Positions 1 through 10,456 of a stretch of DNA of 64,000 nucleotides are shown here, in pieces (position 1 is the stretch's first letter; every line of letters begins with the position of its first letter). A program made the position numbers and the translations under genes. The stretch covers positions 992,001 to 1,056,000 of the forward strand of contig OZ245787.1 of NCBI GenBank assembly GCA_965228015.1. The letters run 5' to 3'. The notes under the pieces are model-generated. The model made no database searches and was not told the DNA's origin. It worked only from the letters and a program-made list of their open reading frames with translations. Origin of the DNA: SKKY01 sp965228015 (GTDB taxonomy: Bacteria; Bacillota; Peptococcia; Peptococcales; SKKY01).

Positions 1-2333
1 AATCTGTTCTTTATACATTTTTGTTTTTTGATAAATGTTATCTGGAGAATCTAATCTTCCTTCAATCCTGTAAACATCAATTTTGCTTTTAATTATTTTT
101 TCCATGTCTCTGTAAAGAGATAGCTCCTTAACATTATATAAATACATCTTACAGTTATAGTCAAAAGCAAGGGGCATATTGAAATTTTTCCTGTCTTTAA
201 AGAAATGACTATCACTGCAGGATACTTCAGGTGACTTATTCTTTTTCATACAATAACCTGAGGATTCCAATACACAATATTCAGTAGTTATTAATGGGAA
301 ATTACCTTGAATTAAGACTTCTTTTTCAATTTCGCTATTATTTATGTTATTTAATTGATCTAATGATAGCTCTGGTGATAGAGTAATCCTTCGGACTCCT
401 TCTTTTTCAAACAAATCAACCGCCCAGGAATTAAAAGTATTTAAAGTATATTCTCCATTAATTTCTGGCGAGATATCCTCTAATAAGCTTAGCCCGGAAG
501 GATTGGCTACTGAAAAGTTTTTACATCCGGCTGAATAAATATTTTTAATTAAGTTTTTATAATAATCAAACTGACCTTCTTTGATTATTCCAGGAATTAT
601 AAAATTAAGTTCACATTTATTTTCACATAACTCAATTGCATCTGAAATATCTTTTTCAGAAAGCTTTTTAAAGCTTCTTAATGTTTCAAGATAAAGATAA
701 ATTATATCTGCTCCACCTTCAATAGCTGCCTTTACCCCTTCTAAAGAACTTAAGGAAACTGAAAGCTTTTTATCTTTTTTGCTATCTTTTTCTGTAAGAA
801 TGGGCATCTTTTTAATAAACTCATCATAATCTGGCAAGTTAACTCTCTTAAATTCACTCAAGCTGGCTTCCTGAAGTTTTTCAGTAAAATCTTTTCTTAT
901 ATTATTCAATTCTTTCAAAGGTACAATAACTTCACCCTTAATATCGGCAGTGAGGCTTCTTGTTTCATAGGGTGTATTTCCAAGACGTGAAAACTGTTCT
1001 AATATTGTTTCTTCCGTTAAGGGTCTCTTTAAAGCTTTTTCTGCAGGAACTGCTCCCTGTCCTTCAATAATATTTCCTTTTTCATCAGTAATTTTATAGT
1101 TAATATTTTCTCCTTCTTTAACTGTAACCACCACATCTATATATTGCTTATTTGTAACTCTTGAAGAAGAAAAGGTGTCCCTGGCTTTTTTTGTAAAATA
1201 CTATCCCTTGTTTTATACAAAAGCTCTCCTAAACGAAGCCTGCTTTTAAAGGAAATTTCAATTGTTTCACCCTTTTTGCCAGAAATGGTTATTTCTCCAG
1301 CTTGTGGTCCATTATAGCTGTCAATAACAAAACCATCACCAATATTTAAATCCTCGATAAGTTTTATGTGAGCCTTACCACCTTTTAAAAAAACAACTTT
1401 ACCTGCAGGGATTCCGGCATTGTTTGGCTTTTCCCAAGACATTCCATCTTTACTTAATTTCCCAAAATAATGGCCACTACCAGCACCTCTGCTAAAAGCC
1501 TGGTCCAATTCTTTAATTGTGTTTGGATCTACTGAAAAGTTACCTGGGTCTTTGTAGTATGAATCAATTGTTTTACGATAATGATCTATAACTACCGCAA
1601 CATATTCCGGCAGTTTCATTCTACCTTCAATTTTAATGGACTTAACCCCTGATTTTACTATTTCAGGGATATGTTCAATCATTCTGATATCTTTTGTACT
1701 AAGAAAATGTTTCTCTTTTTCCTTTAAAAAGTCATATTCCAGACGACAGGGCTGGGCACATTTCCCCCTGTTTCCACTTCTTCCACCAAGCATACTACTA
1801 AAATAGCAAATTCCAGAATAACTGATGCATAAAGCCCCATGTGCAAATATTTCAAGCTCAAGATTTGTTATTCTCTTTATAATTTTCACTTCTTCTAATG
1901 AAGTTTCTCTTGCCAAAACCACTCTCTTAAAACCATGTTTTTGAAGAAACTGAGCCCCAGCGGAATTATTTACAGTCATTTGTGTGCTGCCATGAAGAAT
2001 CATTTCTGGTAATAAATTCTTAGTTAAATTTATTACTCCCCAGTCCTGAATAATTAAAGCATCTATACCTGATTGAGCAACTTTATATAAATATTCTGGG
2101 TATAATTCCAGTTCTTTATCATTTAAAAGGGTATTAACCATTAAATATACTTTAATCCCTCTTTTATGGACTTCCTCGATAATATCTGGTAGGGAATCTA
2201 ACTTAAAATTCTCCGCATAATGCCTTGCACTAAATTCCTCTGTACCAAGATAAACTACATCAGCACCATTCTCTATTGCTGCCCTAAATGATAATTCACT
2301 ACCTGCTGGAGCAAGCAATTCTATTTTATTTAT
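1..2333 (-). pseudogene. Peptidase U32 family RNA-hydroxylation protein, frameshifted, runs off left edge
   Basis: U32 family proteins of this long type (RlhA/YdcP-like) are known for hydroxylating RNA bases rather than for proteolysis. The first 393 codons show the U32 signature, EIFAHGALC followed by SGICYFS, then the Cys cluster GKCAQPC. The C-terminal part (DUF3656-like region, ending in YRIEGRLDSPDN) continues beyond position 1. The frame breaks at a T7 run at 1186-1192 (A7 in the gene). One more A restores a smooth read-through into the downstream frame, from LQKK to ARDTF. The expected N-terminus (M)NKIELLAPAG begins at an ATA codon at 2333-2331, 11 bases after AAGGGG; the first standard start is a TTG at 2318. 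A pheST terminator lies just upstream. It is either a broken gene or carries a sequencing error. Confidence 0.85.
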
Positions 2334-2354
2334 ATATTATTATTCCCCTTAATA

Positions 2355-2391
2355 AAAAATTAGAACGCCAGAATATCTGACGTTCTAATTA
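2355..2391 (-). terminator. Intrinsic terminator after pheT
   Basis: Read on the minus strand there is a 12-bp stem, TTAGAACGTCAG paired with CTGGCGTTCTAA, with a 5-base AT loop, followed by a run of T. It sits 20 bases after the pheT stop and separates pheST from the U32 gene. Confidence 0.85.
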
Positions 2392-2411
2392 TACACTATC
2401 CGTTAAATTAA

Positions 2412-4844
2412 TTAATCTCTAAGTTTTGCCTTGTAATCTTCCTCAAGGCCATCTTTAATTTTATTAATTAATATATTTACATCTTCATCTGTTAAAGTTC
2501 TGTCTTCTGCTTGGAATTTAAGTGAAAAAGCTATACTTTTCTTTCCTTCTGGAATCTGACTTCCCTGATAAAGATCAAAAATTTCTACACTTTCAAGTAA
2601 TTTTCCACCATTATTTTCAATCGAAGCTATTAATTCCCCTGCTCTAACAGTGTCATCAACAAGAAGAGCAAGATCTCTTGTTATTCCCGGATATTTTGGA
2701 AGATACTTATAGTCTATTTTATTTTCACATTTCTCTATAAGTTTATCTAAATGGAGTTCTGAAAGATATGTTCTTCCTGAGAGACTATAGTTGTCGGCAA
2801 CTTTAGGATTAATTTCTCCTATATAGCCAATAAAGTCCCCATCAAGCAATACTTTTGCACATCTTCCTGGGTGATATTCTCCTGCATCAGAAGCGGAAAC
2901 ATATTCTATACCAGAAATTTTCAAAGCATCGAATAACTTGTTTAAAATTCCTTTAAGATAGTAGAAATCTATTTCTTCCCCTTTATTTTTCCAGTCGCCG
3001 GATATTTTACCTCTTCCTAAAAGAGCAAGCTTTAACTCTTCTTCAGGTAAAACAGTTTTTTCCGGAAAGCCATTTTTATAATATACTTTCCCAATTTCAA
3101 AAGTCAGAATGTTTTCTGATCTTCTGTTGTGATTTCTCAATGCATTGTCAAGCATTCCCGAAACAAGTGTGGTTCTCATAATCCCCTGTTCTTCAGATAA
3201 AGGATTCAATACTTCTACAGTACTTCTTCTTACATCATTTTCCGGAAGAAGAATTTTATCAAGATGAGCTGGATTTATAAAACTATAGTTAATAACTTCA
3301 TTTGCTCCATTGCTGCTTAGAAGCTCAAATATTTTTTTACGCACTTTCTGATTTAAGGTTCTTGCTCCTGGATTAGTATCTCCATAAGGTAAGGTTACAG
3401 GAATATTTTCCAACCCATAAATTGATGCTATTTCTTCTATTAAATCTTCCTCTATTTGCAAGTCCGGTCTGTATCCTGGAATTTTGAAAACAGCTTCACT
3501 TTCATTTTCACTTATTATTTCAAGATTTAGTCTTGCAAAAATATTCTCTATTTCTGATTTCTCTAAGGATGTCCCAAGAACTTTATTGGCCTTATCAAAT
3601 CTTAATCTAACTTCAGCATTCTTTATTGGTTCAGGGTGTACATCTACCTCTTCTTTATGTGGGGTTCCCTGAGCAACTTCTTCTAATAACTGCGCAGCTC
3701 TGATTGTTGCTAGTTTTGTCTGATCGTAGTTAATCCCTTTTTCAAAACGTGCTGAAACTTCAGAACGAAGTCCTAATTTAATTGAAGTTTTTCTTATACT
3801 GACAGGATTAAAATATGCAGATTCAATCATTACTGTTTTGGTCTGAGATGTAACTTCAAAGTTTTCTGCACCCATTACTCCAGCAATTGCTACTGGTCTC
3901 TCTCCATCACAAATAAGAAGCATTTCATTATCAAGGGTTCTCTCCTGGCTATCTAAAGTAACAACCTTTTCTCCCTGTGTTGCTTTTCTTACAATTATTT
4001 TATTACCGCTTAACATTTCATAATCAAAAGCATGCAGAGGTTGACCCATTTCCAAAAGAACATAATTGGTAACATCAACCACATTATTAATAGGCCTTAA
4101 ACCTGCACTTCTTAGACGGCTTTGCATCCAGAAAGGAGACTCCCCAATAGTTACATTTTCAACAATCTTTCCAACATATCTTGGACAAGATTCCAAATCT
4201 TCAATTTTAATATCGATTTTTTTTGAAGAATTATCCACTGGATTCTTTAAGGAAATTACCGGCTCCTTTACTTTTGTATTTAAGATTGCCGCAAGCTGTC
4301 TGGCAACATTAAGAACACTCAGACAATCTCCTCTGTCCGGAGTTAAGTCCAGCTCAAGAATATGATCATCTAAATCAAGATATTTTGCTCCATCCATACC
4401 CAATGGAGCACTTTGATCTAATTCTAATATTCCTTCTTTTTGAGATGGAAGAAGTAACTCTTGTGGGATTCCGATTTCTTTTGCTGAACAAATCATCCCC
4501 TGGGAATCTACACCTCTTAATTTTGCTGCTTTAATTTTAAAATTACCTGGTAAAACAGCTCCAATTTTTGCAAAAATTATTTTTTGTCCCTGAGCAACAT
4601 TTGCGGCACCGCAAACTACTTGATAATGATCCTGCCCATCATAAACTTTACATAAAGATAATTTGTCCGCGTCAGGATGTTTTCCACATTCCTCTACATA
4701 AGCAACTACTAAACCACTTAATTCTTCCGATAAATTAGTTATTCCTTCCACCGCTACCCCTGAAGCTGTTAACTTATCTGCCAGTTCCTGGGGAGTCAGA
4801 TCAAAATCAACATACTTTTTCAACCATTTATATGATAAATCCAT
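2412..4844 (-). CDS. pheT: Phenylalanyl-tRNA synthetase beta subunit
   Basis: This is the beta subunit of the heterotetrameric PheRS, which charges tRNA-Phe in the cytoplasm. The 810 residues match the usual bacterial length. An N-terminal tRNA-binding OB domain (about residues 40-150, with HPDADKLSLCKV) is followed by the B3/B4 editing region (residues 210-380), the B5 domain, the catalytic-like core and a C-terminal ferredoxin-fold anticodon-binding domain (KYPGITRDLALLVDD near residue 720). The gene lies 21 bases downstream of pheS in the same operon under the T-box leader. No lesion was seen over 2.4 kb. Confidence 0.98.
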   Translation of the reverse strand: MDLSYKWLKKYVDFDLTPQELADKLTASGVAVEGITNLSEELSGLVVAYVEECGKHPDADKLSLCKVYDGQDHYQVVCGAANVAQGQKIIFAKIGAVLPGNFKIKAAKLRGVDSQGMICSAKEIGIPQELLLPSQKEGILELDQSAPLGMDGAKYLDLDDHILELDLTPDRGDCLSVLNVARQLAAILNTKVKEPVISLKNPVDNSSKKIDIKIEDLESCPRYVGKIVENVTIGESPFWMQSRLRSAGLRPINNVVDVTNYVLLEMGQPLHAFDYEMLSGNKIIVRKATQGEKVVTLDSQERTLDNEMLLICDGERPVAIAGVMGAENFEVTSQTKTVMIESAYFNPVSIRKTSIKLGLRSEVSARFEKGINYDQTKLATIRAAQLLEEVAQGTPHKEEVDVHPEPIKNAEVRLRFDKANKVLGTSLEKSEIENIFARLNLEIISENESEAVFKIPGYRPDLQIEEDLIEEIASIYGLENIPVTLPYGDTNPGARTLNQKVRKKIFELLSSNGANEVINYSFINPAHLDKILLPENDVRRSTVEVLNPLSEEQGIMRTTLVSGMLDNALRNHNRRSENILTFEIGKVYYKNGFPEKTVLPEEELKLALLGRGKISGDWKNKGEEIDFYYLKGILNKLFDALKISGIEYVSASDAGEYHPGRCAKVLLDGDFIGYIGEINPKVADNYSLSGRTYLSELHLDKLIEKCENKIDYKYLPKYPGITRDLALLVDDTVRAGELIASIENNGGKLLESVEIFDLYQGSQIPEGKKSIAFSLKFQAEDRTLTDEDVNILINKIKDGLEEDYKAKLRD

Positions 4845-4865
4845 TATTTTTTCACTACTCCTCTG

Positions 4866-5891
4866 TTAAAATTGATTTAAAAATCTTACATCATTTTCAT
4901 AGAACAAGCGAAGATCATTAATTCCATATTTCAGCATGGCAATTCTTTCTATTCCCATTCCAAAAGCAAACGCAGTAACTTCTTCTGGATCATATCCCCC
5001 ATAACGAAGTACATTAGGATGAACCATTCCAGAGCCCAAAATTTCCAGCCATCCTGTCCGCTTACAAGTACGACATCCTTTTCCACCACACATTACACAA
5101 ACTATATCAACCTCAGCGCTTGGTTCAGTGAAAGGGAAAAAGCTTGGACGAAGACGTATTTTTTGATCAGGCTCAAACATTTCTCTGGCAAAGGCTAGAA
5201 GCACCCCTTTAAGATCGCTCATTCTGATATTTTTATCTATAACTAAGCCTTCAACCTGATGGAACATTGGAGAATGAGTTGCATCATCATCTCTTCTATA
5301 AACTTTTCCTGGGCAAATAATTTTTACAGGAAGTTCCTGCTTTTTTTCAAGCATAGTTCTTACCTGAACTGGAGAAGTATGTGTTCTTAAAAGAACATCA
5401 GGAGTTATATAAAATGAATCCTGCATATCTCTTGCTGGGTGATCTTTTGGTAAATTTAATGCTTCAAAATTATAAAAATCCGTTTCAATTTCAGGTCCCT
5501 CTGCTATTTCAAATCCAAGACCGATAAAAATTTCTTCAATTTCCATAATTGTTTTTGTTACAGGGTGAATACTGCCTTTTTTTATCTCTTTCCCCGGCAA
5601 AGTAACATCAATAGTTTCTTTGCTTAACTTTTCTTCTAATTCTTTATTTTTTATTTCCTGATACTTTTGAGTAAAGATATCATTTAAATCATCACGAATC
5701 TTATTCGCAAGCTGACCAATTATTGGTCTTTCCTCAGCAGAAACTTTACCCATTTCCTTAAGAATATTAGTAAGTTCCCCTTTTTTTCCCAGAATCTTTA
5801 CTTTCATTTCGTTTAACTCTTCTAAGTTAAAGCTTTCCTCTAAGATCTTTTCGGTTTTTTTTTTAATATCTTCCAACTGCAGTTTCAACAA
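4866..5891 (-). CDS. pheS: Phenylalanyl-tRNA synthetase alpha subunit
   Basis: This is the catalytic alpha subunit of PheRS (class II synthetase). It has 341 residues, the normal length: an N-terminal coiled coil (residues 1-90), then the class II core with motif 2 around CPGKVYRRDDDATHSPMFHQ and motif 3 GFGMGIERIAMLKYG-like sequence (here AFGMGIERIAMLKYG). The cysteine set CVMCGGKGCRTCKRTGW seen in many Bacillota PheS is present. The ATG is preceded by AGGAGGGATC. The gene is first in its operon, behind a T-box leader, so its expression should respond to uncharged tRNA-Phe. Confidence 0.98.
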   Translation of the reverse strand: MLKLQLEDIKKKTEKILEESFNLEELNEMKVKILGKKGELTNILKEMGKVSAEERPIIGQLANKIRDDLNDIFTQKYQEIKNKELEEKLSKETIDVTLPGKEIKKGSIHPVTKTIMEIEEIFIGLGFEIAEGPEIETDFYNFEALNLPKDHPARDMQDSFYITPDVLLRTHTSPVQVRTMLEKKQELPVKIICPGKVYRRDDDATHSPMFHQVEGLVIDKNIRMSDLKGVLLAFAREMFEPDQKIRLRPSFFPFTEPSAEVDIVCVMCGGKGCRTCKRTGWLEILGSGMVHPNVLRYGGYDPEEVTAFAFGMGIERIAMLKYGINDLRLFYENDVRFLNQF

Positions 5892-5931
5892 GATCCCTCC
5901 TAAAATATATATACATACTGTTTAAAAATAT

Positions 5932-6182
5932 AAAAAACCTCCACCCACAAGGGGCGAAGGTTAGATTCGCGGTACCACCCTAATTAACTGATAAATGTAT
6001 ATCAGTTATCTCAGAATTCTTTAACGCAGAATTACTCGTCTTTGCCTACTTAGTTTCAACAAAAAGACTCCGGGACGAAATCCTTCTTATATTTTTTCAG
6101 CTGAGGCTCCCAGTCCAATGACCTCAACTCCCTGGGCGAAAACTAATATAAGGGCTTCCCTTTACAGTCAGTATCTTATTTT
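5932..6182 (-). promoter_or_regulatory. T-box leader of pheST
   Basis: The minus strand carries the highly conserved T-box sequence AGGGTGGTACCGCGA at 5967-5981. It is followed immediately by a terminator stem (ACCTTCGCCC with GGGTGGAGGT, then T6) ending at 5932. Stem I and its terminal-loop elements should lie between 6000 and 6180. The specifier codon should be a Phe codon, but I could not place it with certainty. Uncharged tRNA-Phe would stabilise the antiterminator and switch on pheST. Confidence 0.93.
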
Positions 6183-6188
6183 CTATGC

Positions 6189-6216
6189 ATTATAACACAT
6201 TTTTTTTATTTTTCAA
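6189..6216 (-). promoter_or_regulatory. Promoter of the pheST leader
   Basis: On the minus strand TTGAAA (6216-6211) and TATAAT (6194-6189) are separated by 16 bases, upstream of the T-box leader. The -35 box overlaps the last codons of the upstream methylase gene. Confidence 0.8.
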
Positions 6217-7000
6217 ATTTACTTTTATTAATTGCATACATTAATAATCCGCCCGCAACAGATACATTTAATGATTCTAATTCTTCATTTATAGGAACTG
6301 TAATTTTCATATCAAAATATTCTTTAGGAAGACTAATACCATTTGCTTCAGACCCCATAACCAAAGCAGCTTTCTCTTCAGGGAAAGTATCATATATTGT
6401 TTTTTCACCTTTTAAATCAGCAGCAAAAACTATGAAACCTGAGGTTTTCAAAAGGGAAATTATCTCATTGGGGTCAAGAGAATCAAATATGTCAATTGTA
6501 GTTATAGCTCCCATTGTTGACCTAACTACTTTAGGATTATATATATCCACGCTTCCTTTTAAAGATATTATTGCATCAAATTTTGCGGCAAGGGCTGTTC
6601 TTATTAAAGTTTCCATGTTGCCTGGGTCTGCAACTCCATCTAAAATCAATATTCTTGAGTAATTACTGATTCTCTCGTTAATATACAATTTTTCTTTTTG
6701 GAGAAGTAAAAAAACACCTTGAGATGTTACGGTATCCGTTATTTCTTTTACGTGTTTTTCTTTAATAACTATCGTTTTATCAATAACAGAGATAAAGGGT
6801 TCCCGGGTAAGAAGGTTTTCATTGCTTTCTGTTAGAATCAGATATTGAATATACTTATTTTTTTGAATCCATAAGTATATCTTCACAGATTTTAATACCT
6901 TCTGTAATAAAAAGGTTTTCTTTATCTCTGTATTTTTTATTTTTCAAAGAAGCAATTTTTTTATAAACGGATTCTCTGAAGATTCAATTCTTTTAATCAT
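6206..7000 (-). pseudogene. TrmH/SpoU-family RNA 2'-O-methyltransferase, two frameshifts
   Basis: SAM-dependent SpoU (SPOUT) methylases modify ribose 2'-OH in rRNA or tRNA. The C-terminal 200 residues carry the three family motifs: motif 1 around LILDGVADPGNMETLIRTA, motif 2 ALVMGSEANGIS, and motif 3 VPINEELESLNVSVAGGLL. The expected start, MIKRIESSENPFIK, lies at 7000 behind AATAGG. Two single-base changes break the frame: A7 where A8 is expected at 6956-6962, and A7 where A6 is expected at 6858-6864. Rejoined, the protein has about 265 residues, normal for the family. Its position beside pheST is the usual one in Bacillota. It is a pseudogene unless the indels are read errors. Confidence 0.88.
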
Positions 7001-7030
7001 TATTATTATCCTATTCCTGAAAATTTTTAT

Positions 7031-7745
7031 TATTTATAAATCATTTTTCTTGTCATACCGCCGCCAATTACTAAATTTGTTCCCGAAATAAAATTATTTT
7101 CTGGATTCGTCAAAAAAAGACAAGCCTTGGTAATATCCTTTGGTATTCCAACCCGCTGAGAAAATGTTGCCTGTAATCCTCTTTTTTCAGCTTCATTATA
7201 TCACCACTTTCAATCCATCCGGGACTAATGCAATTAACCTGAATTTTATACTCAGCAAATGAAGCTGCTAAGGCGTGAGTTAAAGAATTTATACCACCTT
7301 TACTTGCTGCATATGCTTCAGAATTTGGCTCCGACATAATGCTTCTTGTGGAAGAAATATTTACTATTAATCCTTCCCTTTGTTCTTTCATTATTTTACC
7401 TGCTTCTCTGGAGGTAATAAATACACTTCTTAAATTTGTATTTATAATATTATCCCATTCACTAATACTTAAATCAAAGGGCGACTTCCACATAGAAACA
7501 CCTGCATTGTTAATAAGTATATCTATACTATTATATTTTTCCACTACTTTATTAATCATATTAACTATGCTTTTTTCTTTTGAAATATCTGCTTTAATAT
7601 AGTCGATGTTGATTCTTTTATCTTCAGGTTTCAAAACATCAGCATTTACTACAATTGCCCCTTCTTCTATGTATGCTTCTGAAATTGCTTTGTCAATACC
7701 TTTTGAGGCTCCAGTTACTATTACAATCTTATTTTTATAAATCAT
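7031..7745 (-). pseudogene. Short-chain dehydrogenase/reductase, frameshifted near the C-terminus
   Basis: This is a classical SDR with NAD(P)-dependent oxidoreductase architecture; the substrate is unknown. The nucleotide-binding motif TGASKGID is near the start, followed by the NNAG motif, the catalytic region with S in NISSTRS and YAASK (Tyr-x-x-x-Lys), and PGW. The start chosen is the ATG at 7745 behind GGGGGAA, giving MIYKNKIVIVTGASKG. The frame breaks at a 4-base run at 7161-7164; one extra base restores the expected tail QRVGIPKDI... ending TRKMIYK at 7031. An IS3 element lies 27 bases upstream of the start and probably removed its promoter. The gene lies within what is usually a continuous rplT-trmH-pheS block. 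Confidence 0.85.
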
Positions 7746-7844
7746 CTTAATTCCCCCAACAAAAAAAGAGTTGTAATGGTATAGTCTTGTTGTAACACCT
7801 AGTACGGATAGTATATAATAAACTCGAACTAGGAGGATTACAAA

Positions 7845-8147
7845 ATGAGCAAACATTACGATTTAGAATTCAAGAAGGAGGTTGTACGTGAATATCTAAA
7901 AGGCAAAAGCCTTGGTGATCTTTTTGCAACCTACGGTGTATCAAAATCAACAATGTCCGGATGGATAAAAAAATACAGCGAAGAATGTCATTACACAAAA
8001 CCACAAAATAAAGAAAATGCAATATCACCAGAGGAATATAGAGCGCTTAACAAGAAGCTTATGGAACTTCAAAAGGAAAATGACTTCCTAAAAAAGCAGC
8101 GGCATTCTTCGCAAAGGAAATCGATTAGTGGTATATCGGTTCATTGA
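7845..8147 (+). pseudogene. IS3-family transposase OrfA, tail frameshifted (copy 1)
   Basis: This is a helix-turn-helix (LysR/IS3 HTH_Tnp_1) DNA-binding protein; VREYLKGKSLGDLFATYGVS and STMSGWIKKY form the HTH. The start follows AGGAGG. A leucine-zipper-like C-terminal segment runs through LNKKLMELQKENDFL. The natural ending of this family, KKAAAFFAKEID and a stop, lies in another frame because an A6 run at 8090-8095 is one base short. Copy 2 of the element has A7 at this place. Confidence 0.85.
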
Positions 8148-8985
8148 TGCCTATAAACTTGAGTTTGGATTGCGCTGGTTATGCCGCAAGTTCAACCTCT
8201 CTCCGAATATGTACTACAATTACTTAAAGAACAGAAAATCCACGTATCGTGAAGGAAAGGCTAAAGTTCAAGAAAACATAAAAAGTATTTATTACAATAA
8301 TGGACGCATTATTGGCCATAGGTGGATGGTCACTTTTCTTGCAAGGCAAAATATATTTATTAGTAAGACAACAGCGCATAAGTATATGAACAAGGAATTA
8401 AACCTGCATGCAATCACTGTAAGAAAAAGGCCCAAATATGTAAAAGGTAAAAAGAACAAAGTATTTCCCAATATTCTTAATCAAAATTTCTCTGTCACAG
8501 AAAGAAATAAAGTATGGTGTACTGATTTCACCTATATAAGATTAACAAACGGTAAAATGCGTTATAATTGTACTATTATAGATTTAGCAAAAAGGGAAGC
8601 GATAGCAACGGTTAACTCAAAATGAATCAACTCAGATCTGGCAATAGAAGCCTTGTCTAAAGCTCTTGAAAGAGAGAGCCCAGATGAAGGGTTAGTCTTA
8701 CATTCAGATCAGAGGGTACAGTTCACCTCATGGGCTTTCGTAGAGTACTGCAAAAGCCAAGGAATAAGACAAAGCATGAGTAAAACAGGTTGCCCATATA
8801 ATAACGCTCCAATGGAGAGATTTTATAAATCATTTAAGTCAGAGCTTGTTTACCACCAAAAATTTGAAACCGACCTACAATTAGATGAAGCTATCAATAA
8901 ATATGTTTATGTGTGGTACAATCACATTCGACCTCATTCATACAATGGAGGGCTGACTCCGTTTGAAGCACGAAATATAAACTGA
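8128..8985 (+). pseudogene. IS3-family transposase OrfB with in-frame TGA (copy 1)
   Basis: This is the DDE integrase-core transposase of the IS3 family. The N-terminal HTH_21 region (RIIGHRWMVTFLARQ) precedes the catalytic core: first Asp in VWCTDFTYIR, second Asp in VLHSDQ, and Glu in the PMERFYKSFKSEL region. The C-terminus is YNHIRPHSYNGGLTPFEA. A TGA interrupts the frame at 8623-8625, between VNSK and INSDLAIEAL, where a Trp or another residue would be expected. The same TGA is in copy 2. The probable start is a GTG at 8128 overlapping the end of orfA. Confidence 0.88.
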
Positions 8986-9178
8986 TTTTCCGTACTTAGT
9001 GTTACAAAGATGCTTGACCATTACAAGTATGTTAACAGAAACACACCCTTCTTAATTTGGTTCTACAATAAATGTTGGGGTGGTAAAAACCATTCTGACA
9101 TTTATTTGCGAAAAAATACAGAGCATTGGTAAATCCATATTAGAGAACACTCACTGTAATCTAAGGAGGAATTTACTT

Positions 9179-10357
9179 ATGCTCTATAATAACTATTATA
9201 TTAAAAAATTAATTGGTTTTAAAGGAATAATTTTAGAACAATTAGAAACTTCTTCTGATTCAATGTCCTTTTCTTTTTCTCTGGAGATTAAAACTCACAA
9301 TTACCCCAAATGCCATCAACAAACCAATAAAGTTCATGATTACAGAATTCAAATGATAAAAGATATTTCCATCTCAGGGAAGAAAACCTACCTTTACTAT
9401 AAAAAAAGAAGGTACGTTTGTAATCACTGCAATAAAAAATTCTACGAAAAAAATGATTTTCTCCCCCGCTATCAAAGAATGACCAGCAGGCTGATAAAAT
9501 ACATAATTACTCGAATGAAAAATGTTTACTCTGTATCTGATATTGCCAAAGAGAATAATATTTCACCATCAACGGCTCTCAGGCTTTTTAGATTCATAAA
9601 CTATTCCCTAACAAAATTGCCCGAAGTAATCTCTATTGATGAATTTAAAGGTAATGCCGGGGGCAAAAAGTACCAGTGCATATTAACTGATCCCTAAAAC
9701 AAGAAGGTACTTGATATTCTTCACGGAAGAGAACAACACATTTTATCGGACTATTTCAGGAAATTCAATGACAGGGATAAAGTAAAATACTTCATTATGG
9801 ATATGTGGCAACCTTACAAGGATATTGCTGAAACATATTTTAAAAATGCAACTATCATTATCGATAAATTCCATTTCATTAGGCAGGTCACTTGGGCATT
9901 TGAAAGAATTAGGAAAGATGAGCAAAAGAAATTTGCCAAGGAAAGGCGAAGATATTTCAAAAGAAGTCGCTCCCTTCTCTTAAAAAGAATGAAGTATTTA
10001 ACTCCTGAAGAAATTGACCAGGTAAACGTTATGCTTGCTACTTCTGAGAAACTGCAAAAAGCTTATATGTTAAAAGAAAAATTTTATAACTTTGTTGACA
10101 GCAGTGATTTAGAAAGTGCAAAAAAGAATTTGAAAGCCTGGTATATGTTTGTTATGTCCTGTGAGTTTGAAGAATTCGATAAATGCTCCAGAACCATTTT
10201 CAACTGGCAGAAATATATTCTTAATTCATTTACTTGTACTTATACTAACGGATATACAGAAGGAGTTAACAACAAAATTAAGGTTTTAAAAAGAAATGCT
10301 TATGGTGTAAGAAATTTTTGGAGATTCAAAAACAGAATAATGCACGTAATGAACTAA
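9179..10357 (+). pseudogene. ISL3-family transposase with internal stop (copy 1)
   Basis: The start is the ATG at 9179, behind AAGGAGG. An N-terminal zinc-binding region includes CHQQT and a CNHCNKKF pair, followed by an HTH (SVSDIAKENNISPSTALRLF) and the DDE_Tnp_ISL3 core (first Asp in VISIDEFKG, second Asp in IMDMWQPY, Glu in TNGYTEGVNNKIK). In this copy CAA has become TAA at 9695-9697, directly after ILTDP. Copies 2 and 3 keep CAA there. The rest of the frame stays open to 10357. Confidence 0.93.
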
Positions 10358-10368
10358 AAACAATTTAA

Positions 10369-10402
10369 AAAAGTACCGCATTTTTCAATGCGGTACTCAT
10401 GG
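10369..10402 (-). terminator. ISL3-encoded terminator facing rplT
   Basis: The inverted repeat AGTACCGCATT / AATGCGGTACT lies between the transposase stop and the right end of the element. Read on the minus strand it is followed by T6, so it can stop transcripts entering the element from the right, here those from infC-rpmI-rplT. The same hairpin is present in the other two ISL3 copies. Confidence 0.75.
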
Positions 10403-10456
10403 AATCTAATCTAATTGGGTTGCTCCAACATTTGACAAAGAACCCTTAATTCTTAT

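Larger units (their letters stand above)
7772..9025 (+). mobile_element. IS3-family element, IS150-like, copy 1
   Basis: The element is 1254 bp. Its ends are imperfect inverted repeats starting TGTAATGGT, and both ends also share TGTAACAC and AGTACGGA. It carries orfA and a DDE orfB. The flanks show a 3-bp target duplication AGT (7769-7771 and 9026-9028), typical of IS3. A second copy of the same length lies at 53870-55123 in the opposite orientation. The element separates the SDR gene from its upstream region. Confidence 0.95.
9059..10444 (+). mobile_element. ISL3-family element, copy 1
   Basis: The element is 1386 bp with imperfect terminal inverted repeats, GGTTCTACAATAAATGTTGG at the left and GGTTCTTTGTCAAATGTTGG at the right (read inward). 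The flanking 8-mers CTTAATTT and CTTAATTC are a near-perfect 8-bp target duplication, as expected for ISL3. Three copies occur in the window, all in the same orientation. This copy lies 33 bp after an IS3 element and 12 bp beyond the rplT stop. Confidence 0.95.

Noticed and set aside
8090..8100. A6G tract at the orfA/orfB junction of IS3 copy 1 as a programmed -1 frameshift site
   Set aside because: In the -1 frame the reading ends at the natural orfA stop (KKAAAFFAKEID), and orfB is not in that frame, so a one-base loss in orfA explains the pattern better.
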